Source of the DNA: Lepidostoma basale
Lineage: Eukaryota > Arthropoda > Insecta > Trichoptera > Lepidostomatidae
DNA length: 64,000 nucleotides
Direction of reading: 5' to 3'
NCBI GenBank assembly: GCA_022606425.2
Contig: JAHDVF020001251.1
Location: 1,908,501-1,972,500, forward strand
Part shown: piece by piece, positions 1-10,566 of the stretch
How the letters are laid out: the number at the start of each line of letters is the position of its first letter
Numbering within the stretch: position 1 is the stretch's first letter
Notes under the pieces: model-generated
Database searches by the model: none
What the model was told of the DNA's origin: nothing
The model's input: the letters and a program-made list of their open reading frames with translations, nothing else
Made by a program: the position numbers and the translations under genes

Positions 1-29
1 TATAGAGCGCCATTTTTATAAATTACTCA

Positions 30-510
30 TCTCAAACCATCTTAATGACCCTTTCATTATTTTGTTCATAACATTTTCATTCGCACCGCATTCACTTATT
101 TTATGTATTTGCATTTGACACTCTACCATATACAGATTTATCCCACATTTGTTTCAGATATCTCATTTCTACTGCATTTATTCTATTTTCATCCTCCTTT
201 TGCCAGTTACATGCTTCGATTCCATACATAAGGGTCGGTAGAAGAACACCATTGTGCACGGCCATTCTAGCTTTTTTGGATAGGTTTTCGTTTGGGATGA
301 CAACTTAAAGTGCACCATTCACTTTGTTGCCTGCCCCAACCCTTCTTTCAATATCCCTCTCCACTCGACCATCTCTTGGTAACATACTGCCTAAATACAC
401 GAACTCACCTACTTGCTCCAAATTTTCACCATTCACGGTAATGTTGCAGACTATCGTGGTAACATCTTTACATCCTTGGTGTACGAAGTCCCATTTCGAA
501 TGCTTCTAAC
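30..510 (-). pseudogene. LINE-alpha fragment, 3' coding part, decayed
   Basis: On the minus strand it reads VCNITVNGENLEQVGEFVYL, then ERRVGAGNKVNGAL, NGVLLPTLMYG and NWQKEDENRINAVEM. This is the region downstream of the reverse transcriptase palm in an RTE-like non-LTR retrotransposon that recurs about twenty times in this window. Stops and frameshifts break it. The first 30 bp resemble the 3' end of LINE-beta. Confidence 0.8.
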
Positions 511-974
511 CGGTTCATAGAATAGACTTACAGAATCCAGGTTTCTGAACCATATAGTACAAAATAACAGATAGAACAGACAAACGCTTTAACATTCTTT
601 GCCTGAGTTTCATATTCTGTCTAAACAAATAAAAACATATTTATTATTTTCAACCAAAACATGCCAATGAGTACACCTTTGTACCCCATTACGTCAAGAG
701 TACATATGCCAACGAGAATGAAACAGGTTTTAAACCCCAAAATAACTTGGTTATCTTAAATAGATATGCCCACTCGGAATCAGTCACACTGGACCGTCTC
801 CACCCACAGGACTCTATTTCGGGACTCAAAAGTTTCATTGTCCTCCCTTCCAATGACGTACAGTCTTGCCCCCTAGTTGATAAATGAATTTACGTAAATG
901 CGACTTCTTGCAGTTTCTAAGTTAGTCTTCGTGTCAGGTGTGTCGCAAAAGCATCCAATTATTTAAATTATATT
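511..974. other. Unassigned sequence
   Basis: No coding signal or recognisable repeat was seen; a short stretch near 530-620 may be further retrotransposon debris. Confidence 0.4.
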
Positions 975-1665
975 TATGTTAAGATTTTTTGTAAGCATTA
1001 ATCAGAAAACCTTTATTAATGCAATGTGAAAGGCTTACGCAATTATCACACCGCTAATTGCATTAATAAAGATTTCTGCTTCATGCTTACAAATAATCTT
1101 AATAGATGGAGCTAGTGTAGATTGACCTAAAAAATGTGAAGTTATTTAAACATAGTAGCATATCGCACGCTTAATAGTAAACTGACCGAATATGGTTTAG
1201 GTTATAATTGAGTTAACATTAGACAGAGGCTTATTTTAATGCTATCCATCCATTTTTCACAATGTTAACGCTATCCATTCGTACGTACGATAATCGTTCA
1301 CAATGTTAACGCTATCCATTCGTACGTGTTTTTCGACTGTTTTTGTAAAAACACCGACTCATGTCAGATTGAGCAAAACTTGCTTTTTTGAGTTAAGCTA
1401 GTGTTCTATTAAGCGTGCGATATATACGAGTACAAGTTCCAAAAATGTGTCAGACATGGTGGCCGTAAGAAGGGCGGAATGGGAATGTTGTTAACATAAA
1501 GTGATCGCTTAACCCAACCCATGACAGGTTATAAGTCCTGTAATCGCCTCGACCACCATATTCTGTTTCCAAAAAAATTTACATCTTCGTCTCTATTGAG
1601 ATAAAATTAATCCTTAAAAATGATTAACCCGCAATGGGTAAAAGTATTTGTCTACAAGTATTTGT
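975..1665 (+). repeat. MITE-A copy, palindromic left end, split by MITE-B
   Basis: MITE-A is a family whose hallmark blocks are 'gcattaataaagatttctgc', 'agatggcgctagtgta', 'gtcagacgtggtggtcgtaa' and 'catcttcgtctctattgaga'. Other copies are at 10567, 34436, 44797, 50817 and 57055. In this copy the left block occurs as an inverted pair around 1045. The right end runs through 'aacccgcaatgggtaaa' to 'aagtatttgtatac'. No coding capacity. Confidence 0.8.
1163..1420. mobile_element. MITE-B: 258-bp TIR element inserted in MITE-A, TA target site
   Basis: Ends are tcgcacgcttaatag ... ctattaagcgtgcga (15-bp perfect inverted repeat). The flanks read tagcata|...|tatatac, while uninterrupted MITE-A copies read tagcatatatac; the extra TA is a TA target-site duplication, as in Tc1/mariner or pogo elements. 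The body contains two copies of aatgttaacgctatccattc. A diverged inverted copy lies at 46297-46512. Confidence 0.85.
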
Positions 1666-1724
1666 ATACATTCAAAAAAACAAATTGTATATTTATGTTA
1701 ATTACGAGTATCATCATTGCTGAT

Positions 1725-2000
1725 ACCGTACGAACAAAGGGGCTTTGAAAAACATCTGAGATGAATGTCTTAAGATCCATTACTGGAAAAACTCTCCGAT
1801 GTCGTGTCCGTAACGCAGAAATAAAAAAAAATGCGACATATAGGACATCGTTATGATAAGTAGATCCAAAAGAAGATACTGGAGGGACCATGTAGCCAGA
1901 ATAGATAGTGATAGACTCGCATATACAGCCGCTAATGAAATCCCCTCCGGACACTATCCACCAGGAAGACCACCTAATAGGATTTATGGTGTTTTTTTTT
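1725..2000 (+). pseudogene. LINE-gamma fragment
   Basis: The plus strand reads LRSITGKTLRCRVRNAEIKK, then in other frames RRYWRDHVARID and a Pro/Gly-rich GRPP-like motif. This is the C-terminal region of an RTE-like LINE also present at 16405, 17624, 28083, 60478 and 60838. Frameshifted. Confidence 0.65.
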
Positions 2001-2284
2001 AGTGGTTTGTTTTTTAAACTGGCAACATTGTTTCTACTGACTGTAAATTTGACAGTTGAGAGGTGATTTGTAGTCAGTACGATTTGCCATTTCACTCAGT
2101 TGCTCGATAAAGTTGTCGATAATTTGACTTCACGATTGCGCTTCATTCGAGCTAGCCGTGGCGCTCGTATGCCCGAAATCATATTTAAACAATAATGGCA
2201 TAAAATTATCTATTAAATAAAACCAATATCATAGACATTAACATTATTTTAATGTGTTTTTAAACTTAAATTTCAAAATGAAAA

Positions 2285-2700
2285 AAGTTCAATTCAAGTG
2301 TAGGCCTTGTGGCTTGTTTTTTAAGAGGATTTGGTCTTCTGCGAAGTTGACTCCCAGCTGTCGATCTATCTCTTCGGTGGTCTGCCCGGGGTGTCTACTT
2401 TGGGGCTGGCCGTGCAACACAATGAAGGGGAGTCTGGATGGATCCATTCTCCTCACGTGTGCATACCAGTATCTTCTCATTTGACTTCCTCATCTAACGA
2501 CATCCTCGACCTCGCATATCTCCCTTGAGTTCCTGATTCTGTCTCGTAGTGTTTTGCTATACGAGTATATGTTTCTGAGCGTCTACATTTCTGACACTCT
2601 GAGCGCGCTTTTTTGTGATTGTGGTATCCGCCCTAGATTCGATCCTATATGTCATGATGGGTCGCACACAAGTCTTATTAATTCTTACTTTACAAACTTC
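2285..2700 (-). pseudogene. LINE-gamma fragment
   Basis: The minus strand shows RADTTITK, KTLRDRIRNS, then RRYWYAHVRRMDPSRLPFIV. The motif order (RADT, tLRDRvRN, ReiCEVEDvvR, WyxHVrRMD, RLP) matches the other LINE-gamma copies. Truncated and frameshifted. Confidence 0.7.
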
Positions 2701-2804
2701 ATAAACCTATAAATTTTCGATTTGAATTATCGCCAGATATTTTTTATGGTGCTACAGAAGATTTTAAGAAATTTCCTTTAGTGACCACACCATAAATGAT
2801 GTTG

Positions 2805-3080
2805 CCCCAATAACGGAAAAATTAAGAGAATCTCGACTCCGATGGTACGGTCATGTGATGTGAAGAGACAGTGAACACGTTGTCCAAAAAGCCCTCAGCA
2901 TTCCCACAAAACCAAAAAGAATAGGTCACCCAATGGCAACATGGTGGGCCAACATGGAAAAGGAGCTCCAATGCGAGAATCTGACAGTGGATATGAGTCA
3001 AAATATAAAAGTTTGGCGTTTTCGTACGGGGAGGGCCGACTCCAGATGATGGGAAATTGCAAAGGGAAAGAAGGAGACCA
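2805..3080 (+). pseudogene. Other LINE C-terminal fragment (ESRLRWYGHV type)
   Basis: It reads VAPITEKLRESRLRWYGHVM, a stop, then RDSEHVVQKAL, HPMATWWANMEKEL and a degenerate final helix. The RLRWyGHV..R and W...I.KDL pattern is the usual end of RTE/CR1-like ORF2 proteins. Only this copy was seen. Confidence 0.55.
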
Positions 3081-3214
3081 TCAATGATGAGGTTTTCAGC
3101 AGAATCGTAGGAGAGAAATAACTTGACAGTTCCATTACAGAGAGGTGAGCCCTTGACTCCGCCATAATTTGTACCATCGGGGTCTCTTGCATGACATAAT
3201 AGAGGGGATAATTC

Positions 3215-3480
3215 TTCTTCTTCTTCTTCTAAGTTTGGGTCGTATGACCTGTTTGTGACGGTGGGCTGTCATGGGATTCGGCGGCCTTCCTGGTAATCTC
3301 TTGCTGCTTGGGTTTTCATCTTTAACAATTTTTGCAATTCTTATATTCTCCATGCAGTCCACGTGGTCTCTCCAAAAGCGCCTTCTGCTTCTTCCCCATC
3401 TCACTATGACCTCAACACCACAGACGGACCTATATAGTTCAGGGTACAAATTATAGAAGGCGCCCTCGACGGAAATATCT
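3215..3480 (-). pseudogene. LINE-gamma fragment with GAA tail
   Basis: The minus strand reads VIVRWGRSRRRFWRDHVDCM, then RLPGRPPNPMTAH, and ends in a (GAA)n tract at 3216-3232. The tail marks the 3' end of the insertion. Confidence 0.65.
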
Positions 3481-3499
3481 GAAACAGGTGACACGAATT

Positions 3500-3600
3500 G
3501 ATAAGAACTGCGTCTCATATGTCGAGTTGAAGAGGGCTGCAGAAGATCATCCCAGTGGAAGACGAGAGTGAAGACTTTGCTGCAAACCAATTCCTATAAT
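3500..3600 (+). pseudogene. LINE-delta 3' scrap
   Basis: It encodes ASYVELKRAAEDHPSG followed by a degenerate CCKPIP end. This matches the C terminus of the LINE-delta copies at 9470, 52935 and 54001 (SYA-(E/D)-(L/F)-KR). Confidence 0.5.
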
Positions 3601-4086
3601 TACAACTGGAAAGAAAATTTATTATATCGCCAACTTAACTCAATATCACGGATTAACCCTAGCGCACCCTACATTCTACAGAACCGAATCGGAGATGTCT
3701 TACTTTCTTAATTAACTTTCCTTCGTCTGGTCCATTATACATCTCAACTGTATTTTTTCTACTTCTATTATTACTGTGGTGCTTTTTTCCATTCCTCCCA
3801 CTCGTCTAATGTCGGAAAGAAACTGATAATCCCTGAAATAATGTGACTAGTACATTTTTCAAGAGAGTTGTGACAAACGCAGACTGTGTTTGTTATTTTA
3901 AATAATTTAAAACGGTTCTATAAGTTGAGATTTACTAACAAAAGTGTGCGTTTGACACCGAACGTAAACCGCGGTAACCCCAATTTTTAAATAAAATTTA
4001 AAATATACTATTAAAGTATTTTACGCATTAAATTGTTGATTTGATAGAATGATAATCCATTGTTTTGGCGGAAGCACTATACAATA
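3601..4086. other. Unassigned AT-rich sequence
   Basis: No coding frame, tRNA-like box or inverted repeat pair was recognised here. Confidence 0.4.
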
Positions 4087-4110
4087 GACTAAAAACTAAC
4101 TAACTAACTA

Positions 4111-4955
4111 ACCATCACGCCGTCTCCCCGAAGGGGCAAGCAGAAAGAATGGACTGCCACACTTTTCTTTCCTGACATATTTCTGTCGCTTCCTCAACAT
4201 TCATACATCGTGTCATGCACGCGCGTCGATTTCTCTGACTCCTCACATGGCCGACATTCAATATTTGGTCTATTTGATCGTGCCACGTTTTCCTCGGTCT
4301 TCCTCTATTTCTGGTTCCATTTACATCGTTAACATATAATTTTTTTACCATTTTTTCTTCATTCATTCTTTCCATATGTCCAAACCATCTTAATGATCCT
4401 TTCATTATTTTATTCATAACACCATCATTCGCACCGCATTCACTTCTTATATTTTACGGCACTCTATCATACACAGAGTATCTTCACACATTCGTCTAAG
4501 AGATCTCATTTCTACTGCATTTATTCTACTTTCATCCTTCTTTTGCCAGTTCCATGCTTCGCTTCCATACATTAGGGTCGGCACAAGAACACCATTATGC
4601 ACTGCCATCTTAGTTTTTTTGGATTTTTGTTTGCGATGACAAATTTACATCCACCCTTATTTAGTCTGTTGCCTGCCCCAACCCTTCTTTCAATATCCTT
4701 CTCCACTCTCCCATCGTTTGTAAACATACTTCCTAAATAAACTAATTCATCCACTTGTTCCAGATTTTCAGCGTTTACGCTAATGTTGCAGACTGTCATG
4801 TTTCCTTCTTTTTCGAAAATCTTTACCTTGGACTTATTCACATTTATTTCTACTCCATTTATTCTACTTTCATCCTTCTTTTGCCAGTTCTTTGCTTCAC
4901 TTCCCATAAAGGTCGGCACAAAAACACCATTTGTTAGGCGCCATTGTTAAAGAAA
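4111..4955 (-). pseudogene. LINE-alpha fragment, duplication copy 1
   Basis: From the 3' end (GTTA tail read as ctaactaac at 4095-4110) it encodes, on the minus strand, LRWFGHMERMNEEKMVKKLY, NRGRPRKTWHDQIDQIL, RNRRACMTRCMNVEEA and SACPFGETA, plus the upstream LEQVDELVYLGSMFTNDGR block. At its 5' end a second NWQKKDESRIN block is joined directly before NVNKSKVKI, so two LINE pieces are fused. Confidence 0.85.
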
Positions 4956-5289
4956 TTATTGAAAAAATATAAATTTGGGGGTTGCCGCCGTTTACCTCTG
5001 GAACAATACAGATATTTTACTCAAGTTATGAACCCAAGTGGCATAGTGCCACGACAGAAATGTATTTAACCAAATAATACAATAATTCTGCCAAAATGTC
5101 TACCGATCCTCTTAACATTTCTAGAGTTTGCATTTCTCATCGTGTTTGTTTTTTTGTAAATAATTTATTATGTACTAAAAGACAATATATTTATAAATTT
5201 TGAGACGTTGAAAGAATGCTGGAGCAATGGTCTTAAAGTCAAATCGAATATTCTATCATATTAAGCACAGTTAATAGAATCCTTGAGCC
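4956..5289. other. Spacer of the duplicated unit, unassigned
   Basis: Conserved between the two copies (second copy about 7031-7384). No motif recognised; it may hold upstream, decayed LINE-beta sequence. Confidence 0.4.
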
Positions 5290-6170
5290 TCCTCTCACAA
5301 TGCTATGCTGATGACCAACAACTTTTTTCTGCAACCCTGATGACACCAAACATCTTACGTCAATAACTGTCAACTGCATTGATGCCATATCTTAATGGAT
5401 GGCATCGAACAAACTTAAATTAAATCCATCCAAAACGGAATTTCTCTGGACTGCTTCCGCAAAGCGTCAACATCTTATCGATCATTCTTCAGTTTCGACA
5501 GCTGACAATGATATCGTTCCCAAAAACTCCACAAAGCTTCTTGGTGTTTATCTTGACGCACATCTGTCCCTAAAATCCCAAATTAATAACACGGTCAGCG
5601 CTAGTTTCTTCCACCTAAGACGATTAAAATCCGTCAAAAGGAGTATTCCCCATGACACTTTCAAAACTCTTGTAAATTCCTTCGTTGTGTCACGACTTGA
5701 CTATTGTAATGGAATTTATGCAAACATTCCAAAACAACAATTAAACAAACTTCAATCTGCGTTCAATGCAGCAGCAAGACTCATTAAAGGCATTCCAAAA
5801 AAGTCTCATATAACACAACATCTCAAAGAACTTCACTGGCTTAAGAGTCCAGAAAGAATCCAGTATAAACTCTGATGGACAGTCTTCAAAGCGCTACATC
5901 GAATGGCTTCAAATTATATGTCCGAACTCTGTATAACAGACAGTTTAAATACAAGGAAATCCACACTTCGCTCGGCGAACTCCTCGGCAATAGGAAGATT
6001 AGTTGAGCCAAAGCGTTGCTCCAGTACAAATTTCGGTGATCGAGCGTTTGCGGTAGCCGGTCCATCAGCTTGGAACAATCTTCCTTCACACCTCAGATAC
6101 ATAAATGATCCGACAGACTTCAGATCTAAGCTGAAAACCCATCTTTTTCATATTTCCTACTCAATTTAAA
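5290..6170 (+). pseudogene. LINE-beta (CR1/L2-like) reverse transcriptase C-terminal half, copy 1
   Basis: A YADDQQLF catalytic motif at 5304-5327 is followed, after a frameshift, by MASNKLKLNPSKTEFLW, KLLGVYLDAHLSL, SRLDYCNGIYANIP, LQSAFNAAARLIKG, HLKELHWLKSPERIQYKL and, past a TGA, FGDRAFAVAGPSAWNNLP, ending KTHLF. The block order N.K.NP.KTE...LGV.LD..L...SRLDYCN...NaAARL...L.WL is diagnostic of CR1/L2-clade LINEs. Broken, so inactive. Confidence 0.9.
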
Positions 6171-6199
6171 ACTTGCGTATTTAACTAACTAACTAACTA

Positions 6200-7030
6200 A
6201 CCATCACGCCATCTCCCCGAAGGGGCAGGCAGAAAGAATGGACTGCCACACTTTTATTTTCTGACATATTTTTCTCGCTTCCTCAACATTCATACATCGT
6301 GTCATGCACGCGCGTCGATTTCTCTGACTTCTCACATGGCCGTCATTCAATATTTGATTTATTTGATCGTGCCACGTTTTCCTCGGTCTTCCTCTATTTC
6401 TGGTTCCATTTACATCATTAACATATAATTTTTTTACCATTCTTTCTTCATTCATTCTTTCCATATGTCCAAACCATCTTAATGATCCTTTCATTATTTT
6501 GTTCATGACACCATCGTTCGCACCGCATTCACTTCTTATGTTTTCATTCGACACTCTATCATACACAGAGTATCCACACATTCGTCTAAGAGATCTCATT
6601 TCTACTGCATTTATTCTACTTTCATCCTTCTTTTGCCAGTTCCATGCTTCGCTTCCATACATTAGGGTCGGCACAAGAACACCATTATGCACTGTCATCT
6701 TAGTTTTTTTTAAAGGCTTTTGTTTGCGATGACAAATTTAAGTGCACCATTTACTCTGTTGCCTGCCCCAACCCTTCTTTCAATATCCTTCTCCACTCTA
6801 CCATCGTTTGTAAACATACTTCCTAAATAAACTAATTCATCCACTTGTTCCAGATTTTCAGCGTTTACGCTAATGTTGCAGACTGTCATGTTTCCTTCTT
6901 TTTCGGAAATCTTTACCTTGGACTTATTCACATTTATTTCTACTCCATTTATTCTACTTTCATCCTTCTTTTGCCAGTTCTTTGCTTCACTTCCATACAT
7001 AAAGGTCGGCACAAAAACAACATTTGTTAG
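6200..7030 (-). pseudogene. LINE-alpha fragment, duplication copy 2
   Basis: A 164-codon open stretch at 6204-6698 reads NGVLVPTLMYGSEAWNWQKK, LRRMCGYSVYDRVS, SLRWFGHMERMNEERMV, GRPRKTWHDQINQIL and SACPFGEMA. The upstream part at 6710-7012 carries EQVDELVYLGSM and the same fused NWQKKDESRING-VEINVNKSK joint as copy 1. Confidence 0.87.
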
Positions 7031-7384
7031 GCGCCATTGTTAAAGAAATTATTTAAAAAATATAAATTTGGGGGTTGCCGCCGTTTACCTCTGGAACATT
7101 ACAGATATTTTACTCAAGTTATGAACCCAAGTGGCATAGTGCCACGACAGAAATGTATTTAACCAAATAATACAATAATTCTGCCAAAATGTCTACCGAT
7201 CCTCTTAACATTTTTAGAGTTTGCATTTCTCATCGGGTTTGTTTTTTGTAAATAATTTATTATGTACTAAATGACAATATATTTATAAATTTTGAGACGT
7301 TGAAAGAATGCTGGAGCAATGGTCTTAAAGTCAAATCGAATATTCTGTCATATTATCCACAGTTAATATAATCCTTTAGCCTCC

Positions 7385-8235
7385 TCTCACATTGCTATGC
7401 TGATGACCAACAACTTTTTCCTGCAACCCTGATGACACCAAACATCTTACGTCAATAACTGTCAACTGCATTGATGCCATATCTAAATGGATGGCATCAA
7501 ACAAACTTAAACTAAATCCATCCAAAACGGAATTTCTCTGGACTGCTTCCGCAAAGCGTCAACATCTTATCGATCATTCTTCAGTTTCAACAGCTGACAA
7601 TGATATCGTTCCCAAAAACTCCACAAAGCTTCTTGGTGTTTATCTTGACGCACATCTGTCCCTAAAATCCTAAATTAATAACACGGTCAGCGCTAGTTTC
7701 TTCCACCTAAGACGATTAAAATCCGTCAAAAGAAGTATTCCCCATGACACTTTCAAAACTCTTGTAAATTCCTTCGTTGTGTCACGACTTGACTATTGTA
7801 ATGGAATTTATGCAAAAATTCCAAAACAACAATTAAACAAACTTCAATCTGCTTTCAATGCAGCAGCAAGGCTCATTAAAGGCATTCCAAAAAAGTCCCA
7901 TATAACACAACATCTCAAAGAACTTCACTGGCTTAAGAGTCCAGAAAGAATCCAGTATAAACTCTGCTGGACAGTCTTCAAAGCGCTACATGGAATGGCT
8001 CCAAATTATATATCCGAACTCTGTATAACGGACAGGCGAACTCCTCGGCAAAAGGAAGATTACTTGAGCCAAAGCGTTGTCCTAGTACAAATTTTGGGGA
8101 TCGAGCGTTTGCGGTAGCCGGTCCATCAGCTTGGAACAATCTTCCTTCGCACCTCAGATGCATAAATGATCCGACAGACTTCAGATCTAAGCTGAAAACC
8201 CATCTTTTTCATATTTCATACCCAATTTAAAACTT
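7385..8235 (+). pseudogene. LINE-beta (CR1/L2-like) fragment, copy 2
   Basis: Same domains as copy 1. Here the codon that is TGA in copy 1 reads TGC (YKLCWTVFKALHGMAPNYIS), but a TAA cuts the frame after AHLSLKS, and a deletion removes the SLNTRKSTL block. The two copies have therefore decayed independently. Confidence 0.88.
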
Positions 8236-8245
8236 GCATATTTTG

Positions 8246-8484
8246 TTCCATTATACTCTAACACCGAACACACGACATTAATAAAATGCAATAATATTGT
8301 TGAAAATGTTTATGTTTATTAATTGTTTCGAAAAAGTCGCGATATTTTTACTAAAATTGTTTGACATTTGACAACTACTGTCAGATCGATGGACCCAGAG
8401 TTATAAACGTAACATTACTGCTTGATAAATATAGATTCGAGACGGCATTGGATATACCCTTTAGATCGATTTGGCTCGCGCTGT
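8246..8484. other. Unassigned sequence
   Basis: No gene seen. A block at 8446-8486 (ccctttagatcgatttggct...) recurs inverted at 14185-14215 next to a SINE, so it is probably a small repeat. Confidence 0.35.
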
Positions 8485-9060
8485 ATTAAAATCGAATCAG
8501 TTTATTTCATCAACAGATAATACAAAATTAATTTTTAAGGCATCTATTGAGAACAGGTAAAATAATATATTGTGTATAGTATACTACCAGAAACGCATGA
8601 GAGACGGTTCAACATTAGGAAGACAGGATACTCTCCAGAATTAAGAGTATTTGCCTTCTGAACGTACTTTCACTAATATGAAAGACGTCGACATCCGAGG
8701 AGACCGCGTTCAGCAGATTAATTGCCCTTCCCGCCGGTGTCACCAGAGGCAGGTTGGTTCTGGCGGCCGGTAGGTAAAACAATCTATGCTGTCGCTGTCG
8801 GATATATCTATCAGGGACAAAAAGCCGAACACCCTCCAGCACGGCCAAGTTCTCGAAATATCCCCTGAGTAATCTAAGGAAATGGGTTATGAGATGCCCA
8901 TCTCTTGTTGGCCCCAAGCATTCCCAAAAGAAATGCCGTAGGATAGAGCCACGGATAGCTACCATACTCCCTCATGTAGAGATACCTCAGAATTTTTTTC
9001 TGAACCCTCTCCAGCATAACGGAATATCTCGCCTCGTGAGGACTCCATATCACAGAATGT
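8485..9060 (-). pseudogene. LINE-zeta (Jockey-superfamily-like) C-terminal fragment
   Basis: The minus strand reads SVIWSPHEARYSVMLERVQK, LRYLYMREYGSYPWLYPTAF, then after a frameshift GVRLFVPDRYI, RLFYLPAARTNLPLVTPAGR and NLLNAVSSDVDVFHIS. (S/L)VIW.P......IE..Q..FLR is the usual C-terminal pattern of Jockey/I-like LINEs. Related copies are at 15245, 31378, 52425 and 54500; some end in a pentamer (GATTT)n tail. Confidence 0.8.
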
Positions 9061-9469
9061 AATGATATAAAGAGCGATTCAACAAAATAACTATAATATA
9101 ATATTTTTATGGAATTAAACCAGCTTACGACACTGTGCTTACAATTAGACACTGCTTACCCACCAGAAGGTCGTGGATTTGTGGCGGTGTACTTTACAGT
9201 AACATGCAAATTGAAAGATTTATCTGTTTTGCGCTTTGCAGGACTCAATTGCTCTGTGAAGGGCGAGGTCATTTAAATATATATACCATACCCCTTCCTC
9301 TCATTACTCCACGCGGATACGCGAGGTGAGGCCGAAATATTCGCAGAATTAAAACCAGAACTAATTTTAAAACGTTGAACAATATAACACGTAATTTCGT
9401 GGTGTAGCGAATTTGCTACAGACCGAAAAATCCACTAATACAAGGGCTACTATTTATATTTCCAGCCTT
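9061..9469. other. Unassigned sequence
   Basis: No convincing gene. A GC-richer block at 9285-9335 with gcggatacgcgaggtgaggc was not recognised. Confidence 0.35.
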
Positions 9470-9865
9470 CTTCTTCTCCGGTCTCAATCTAACAATTGGT
9501 CTGCAGCAAGGCGACGCATCTCCTTTTCCACTCAGCTCGGTCCTCGGCAACTCTCTTCAACTCCGCATAAGAGGTGCAGCCCATATCTCGGTAAATCTGG
9601 TCTAGGTACTCTTGGCGAGGTCGTCCTCTGCCAATCGATTTCTCGACCATTCCCTCCAACACATCATGCAGGAAACATTCGTGTCGCAACACATGACCAA
9701 TCGATCTTGCGCGCGTGTTCAACACGTGCCTACTCTCTTCAACTCTGCTGAGAACCCCTTCATTTGTAATGTGGTCCCTCCATGAAACATGGGCAACTCG
9801 TCGGTAGGTCCACATCTCAAATGCCTCCAGCGTTTTGCGCAAATTGCCATAATACTGAAAAAAAA
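9470..9865 (-). pseudogene. LINE-delta C-terminal fragment
   Basis: The minus strand encodes KTLEAFEMWTYRRVAHVSWR, DHITNEGVL, IGHVLRHECFLHDVLEGMVE, GRGRPRQEYLDQI and YAELKRVAEDRAEWKRR, then a GAAGAAGAA tail at 9466-9477. EAFEMW.YRR.L.ISW.DHITNE is typical of RTE-like endonuclease/reverse transcriptase proteins. A frameshift lies before LNTRARSIGHV. Confidence 0.82.
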
Positions 9866-9914
9866 ACAAATAAGTATGATCGAAATTGGTTTGATTATTT
9901 TTCAAAGTGTTCTC

Positions 9915-10146
9915 AATGAAGATCAAAACAATTTTTCATGCGTTTGAACCAATTCTCGGAACACTTTTTCCACTCCGATTGAGGTACTCCAAAACTAGCG
10001 TTTTGAACGCATCAACCGAATCTTCGAGTGTCGAAAATCGTTGAACACGATTTTGATTTGCGGGAACGATAAGAAGTCATTGGGTGCCAAATTAAATTTG
10101 TACGGTGGGTGACCCATCAATTCGATGTTTTGGCCGGTCAAAAACG
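9915..10146 (-). pseudogene. mariner transposase C-terminal fragment
   Basis: The minus strand reads GQNIELMGHPPYKFNLAPND, FLSFPQIK and, in a shifted frame, EDSVDAFKTLVLE. HPPYSPDLAPND is the motif holding the third Asp of the mariner DD34D triad; here the Ser-Pro-Asp part is mutated. The N-terminal part of the same relic lies at 10384-10566, separated by a SINE. Confidence 0.75.
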
Positions 10147-10383
10147 ACCTTCGTGGCAGAGTGGTAAGAGCTCTGACTTCCATACCGAAGGTCCCGGGTT
10201 CGATTCCCGGCGATGGCAGTGTGATTGTCACACTGTCTTTGGTCTGGTGTAGAATTCACGTGACAATAAAATGGCGATAGATTGGCTACCTATTACATGT
10301 CATGAGAATTAATATAATAGCTAAAATAAATTGTATACAGTAATTGGGTTCAAACAACCTGTCGTGTACAAAAAAAAAAAAAA
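10147..10383 (+). mobile_element. SINE-1, tRNA-derived, complete copy with poly(A)
   Basis: An A box (tggcagagtgg) and B box (ggttcgattcc) lie 40-45 bp apart in a tRNA-like head, followed by a unique body (gtgattgtcacactgtctttgg..., acaataaaatggcgatag) and an A13 tail. Four further copies at 14195 (minus), 26215, 33970 and 60700 show it is a SINE family and not a tRNA gene. It sits inside a mariner relic. Confidence 0.88.
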
Positions 10384-10566
10384 TATATTTTGTTTGACTT
10401 TGATTTTCATTCAACGCGAACATTTTTTTACGGCCTAAAGATCAAGCAATATCTAATTGATGCTTGTCATGGTAATGCCCAAAGATGCCTCAATCTCACG
10501 GTATATCACATGACAATCTTGTTTTATTAGTTCACGCACATCATCACGTATGGTAATTGCCTAGCC
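10384..10566 (-). pseudogene. mariner transposase N-terminal fragment
   Basis: The minus strand encodes AITIRDDVRELIKQDCHVIY, then REIEASLGITMTSIN and VKKCSR. The helix-turn-helix REIEASLGIS.TSI is the second DNA-binding domain of mariner transposases. The catalytic core between this and 9915-10146 is missing. Confidence 0.75.

Larger units (their letters stand above)
4087..8245. repeat. Tandem duplication of about 2.1 kb carrying two LINE fragments each
   Basis: Copy 1 (about 4087-6183) and copy 2 (about 6183-8245) match in order and almost base for base: antisense LINE-alpha, a shared spacer, then sense LINE-beta. The offset is 2089 bp at the left end and 2061 bp at the right because copy 2 has small deletions. 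Both start at a ctaactaactaac tract. Copies differ by scattered substitutions and indels, so the duplication is not very recent. Confidence 0.9.

Noticed and set aside
1652..2095. Long minus-strand open frame
   Set aside because: It runs antisense across LINE-gamma and unassigned sequence, has no family resemblance, and shares its 5' half with a transposon on the other strand.
4087..4110. (CTAAC)-like tract taken as telomeric repeat
   Set aside because: The unit is CTAA/GTTA, a tetramer, not the insect TTAGG pentamer, and it always adjoins the 3' end of LINE-alpha, so it is the retrotransposon tail.
6204..6698. 164-codon open frame as a host protein
   Set aside because: It is the C-terminal part of LINE-alpha, present in about twenty copies here with stops and frameshifts and bordered by the element's tail.
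10147..10220. Possible tRNA gene (A and B boxes, tRNA-like arms)
   Set aside because: The same head recurs in at least three more places, always fused to the same 150-bp non-tRNA body and A-rich end, and no proper acceptor stem closes it. It is a SINE.
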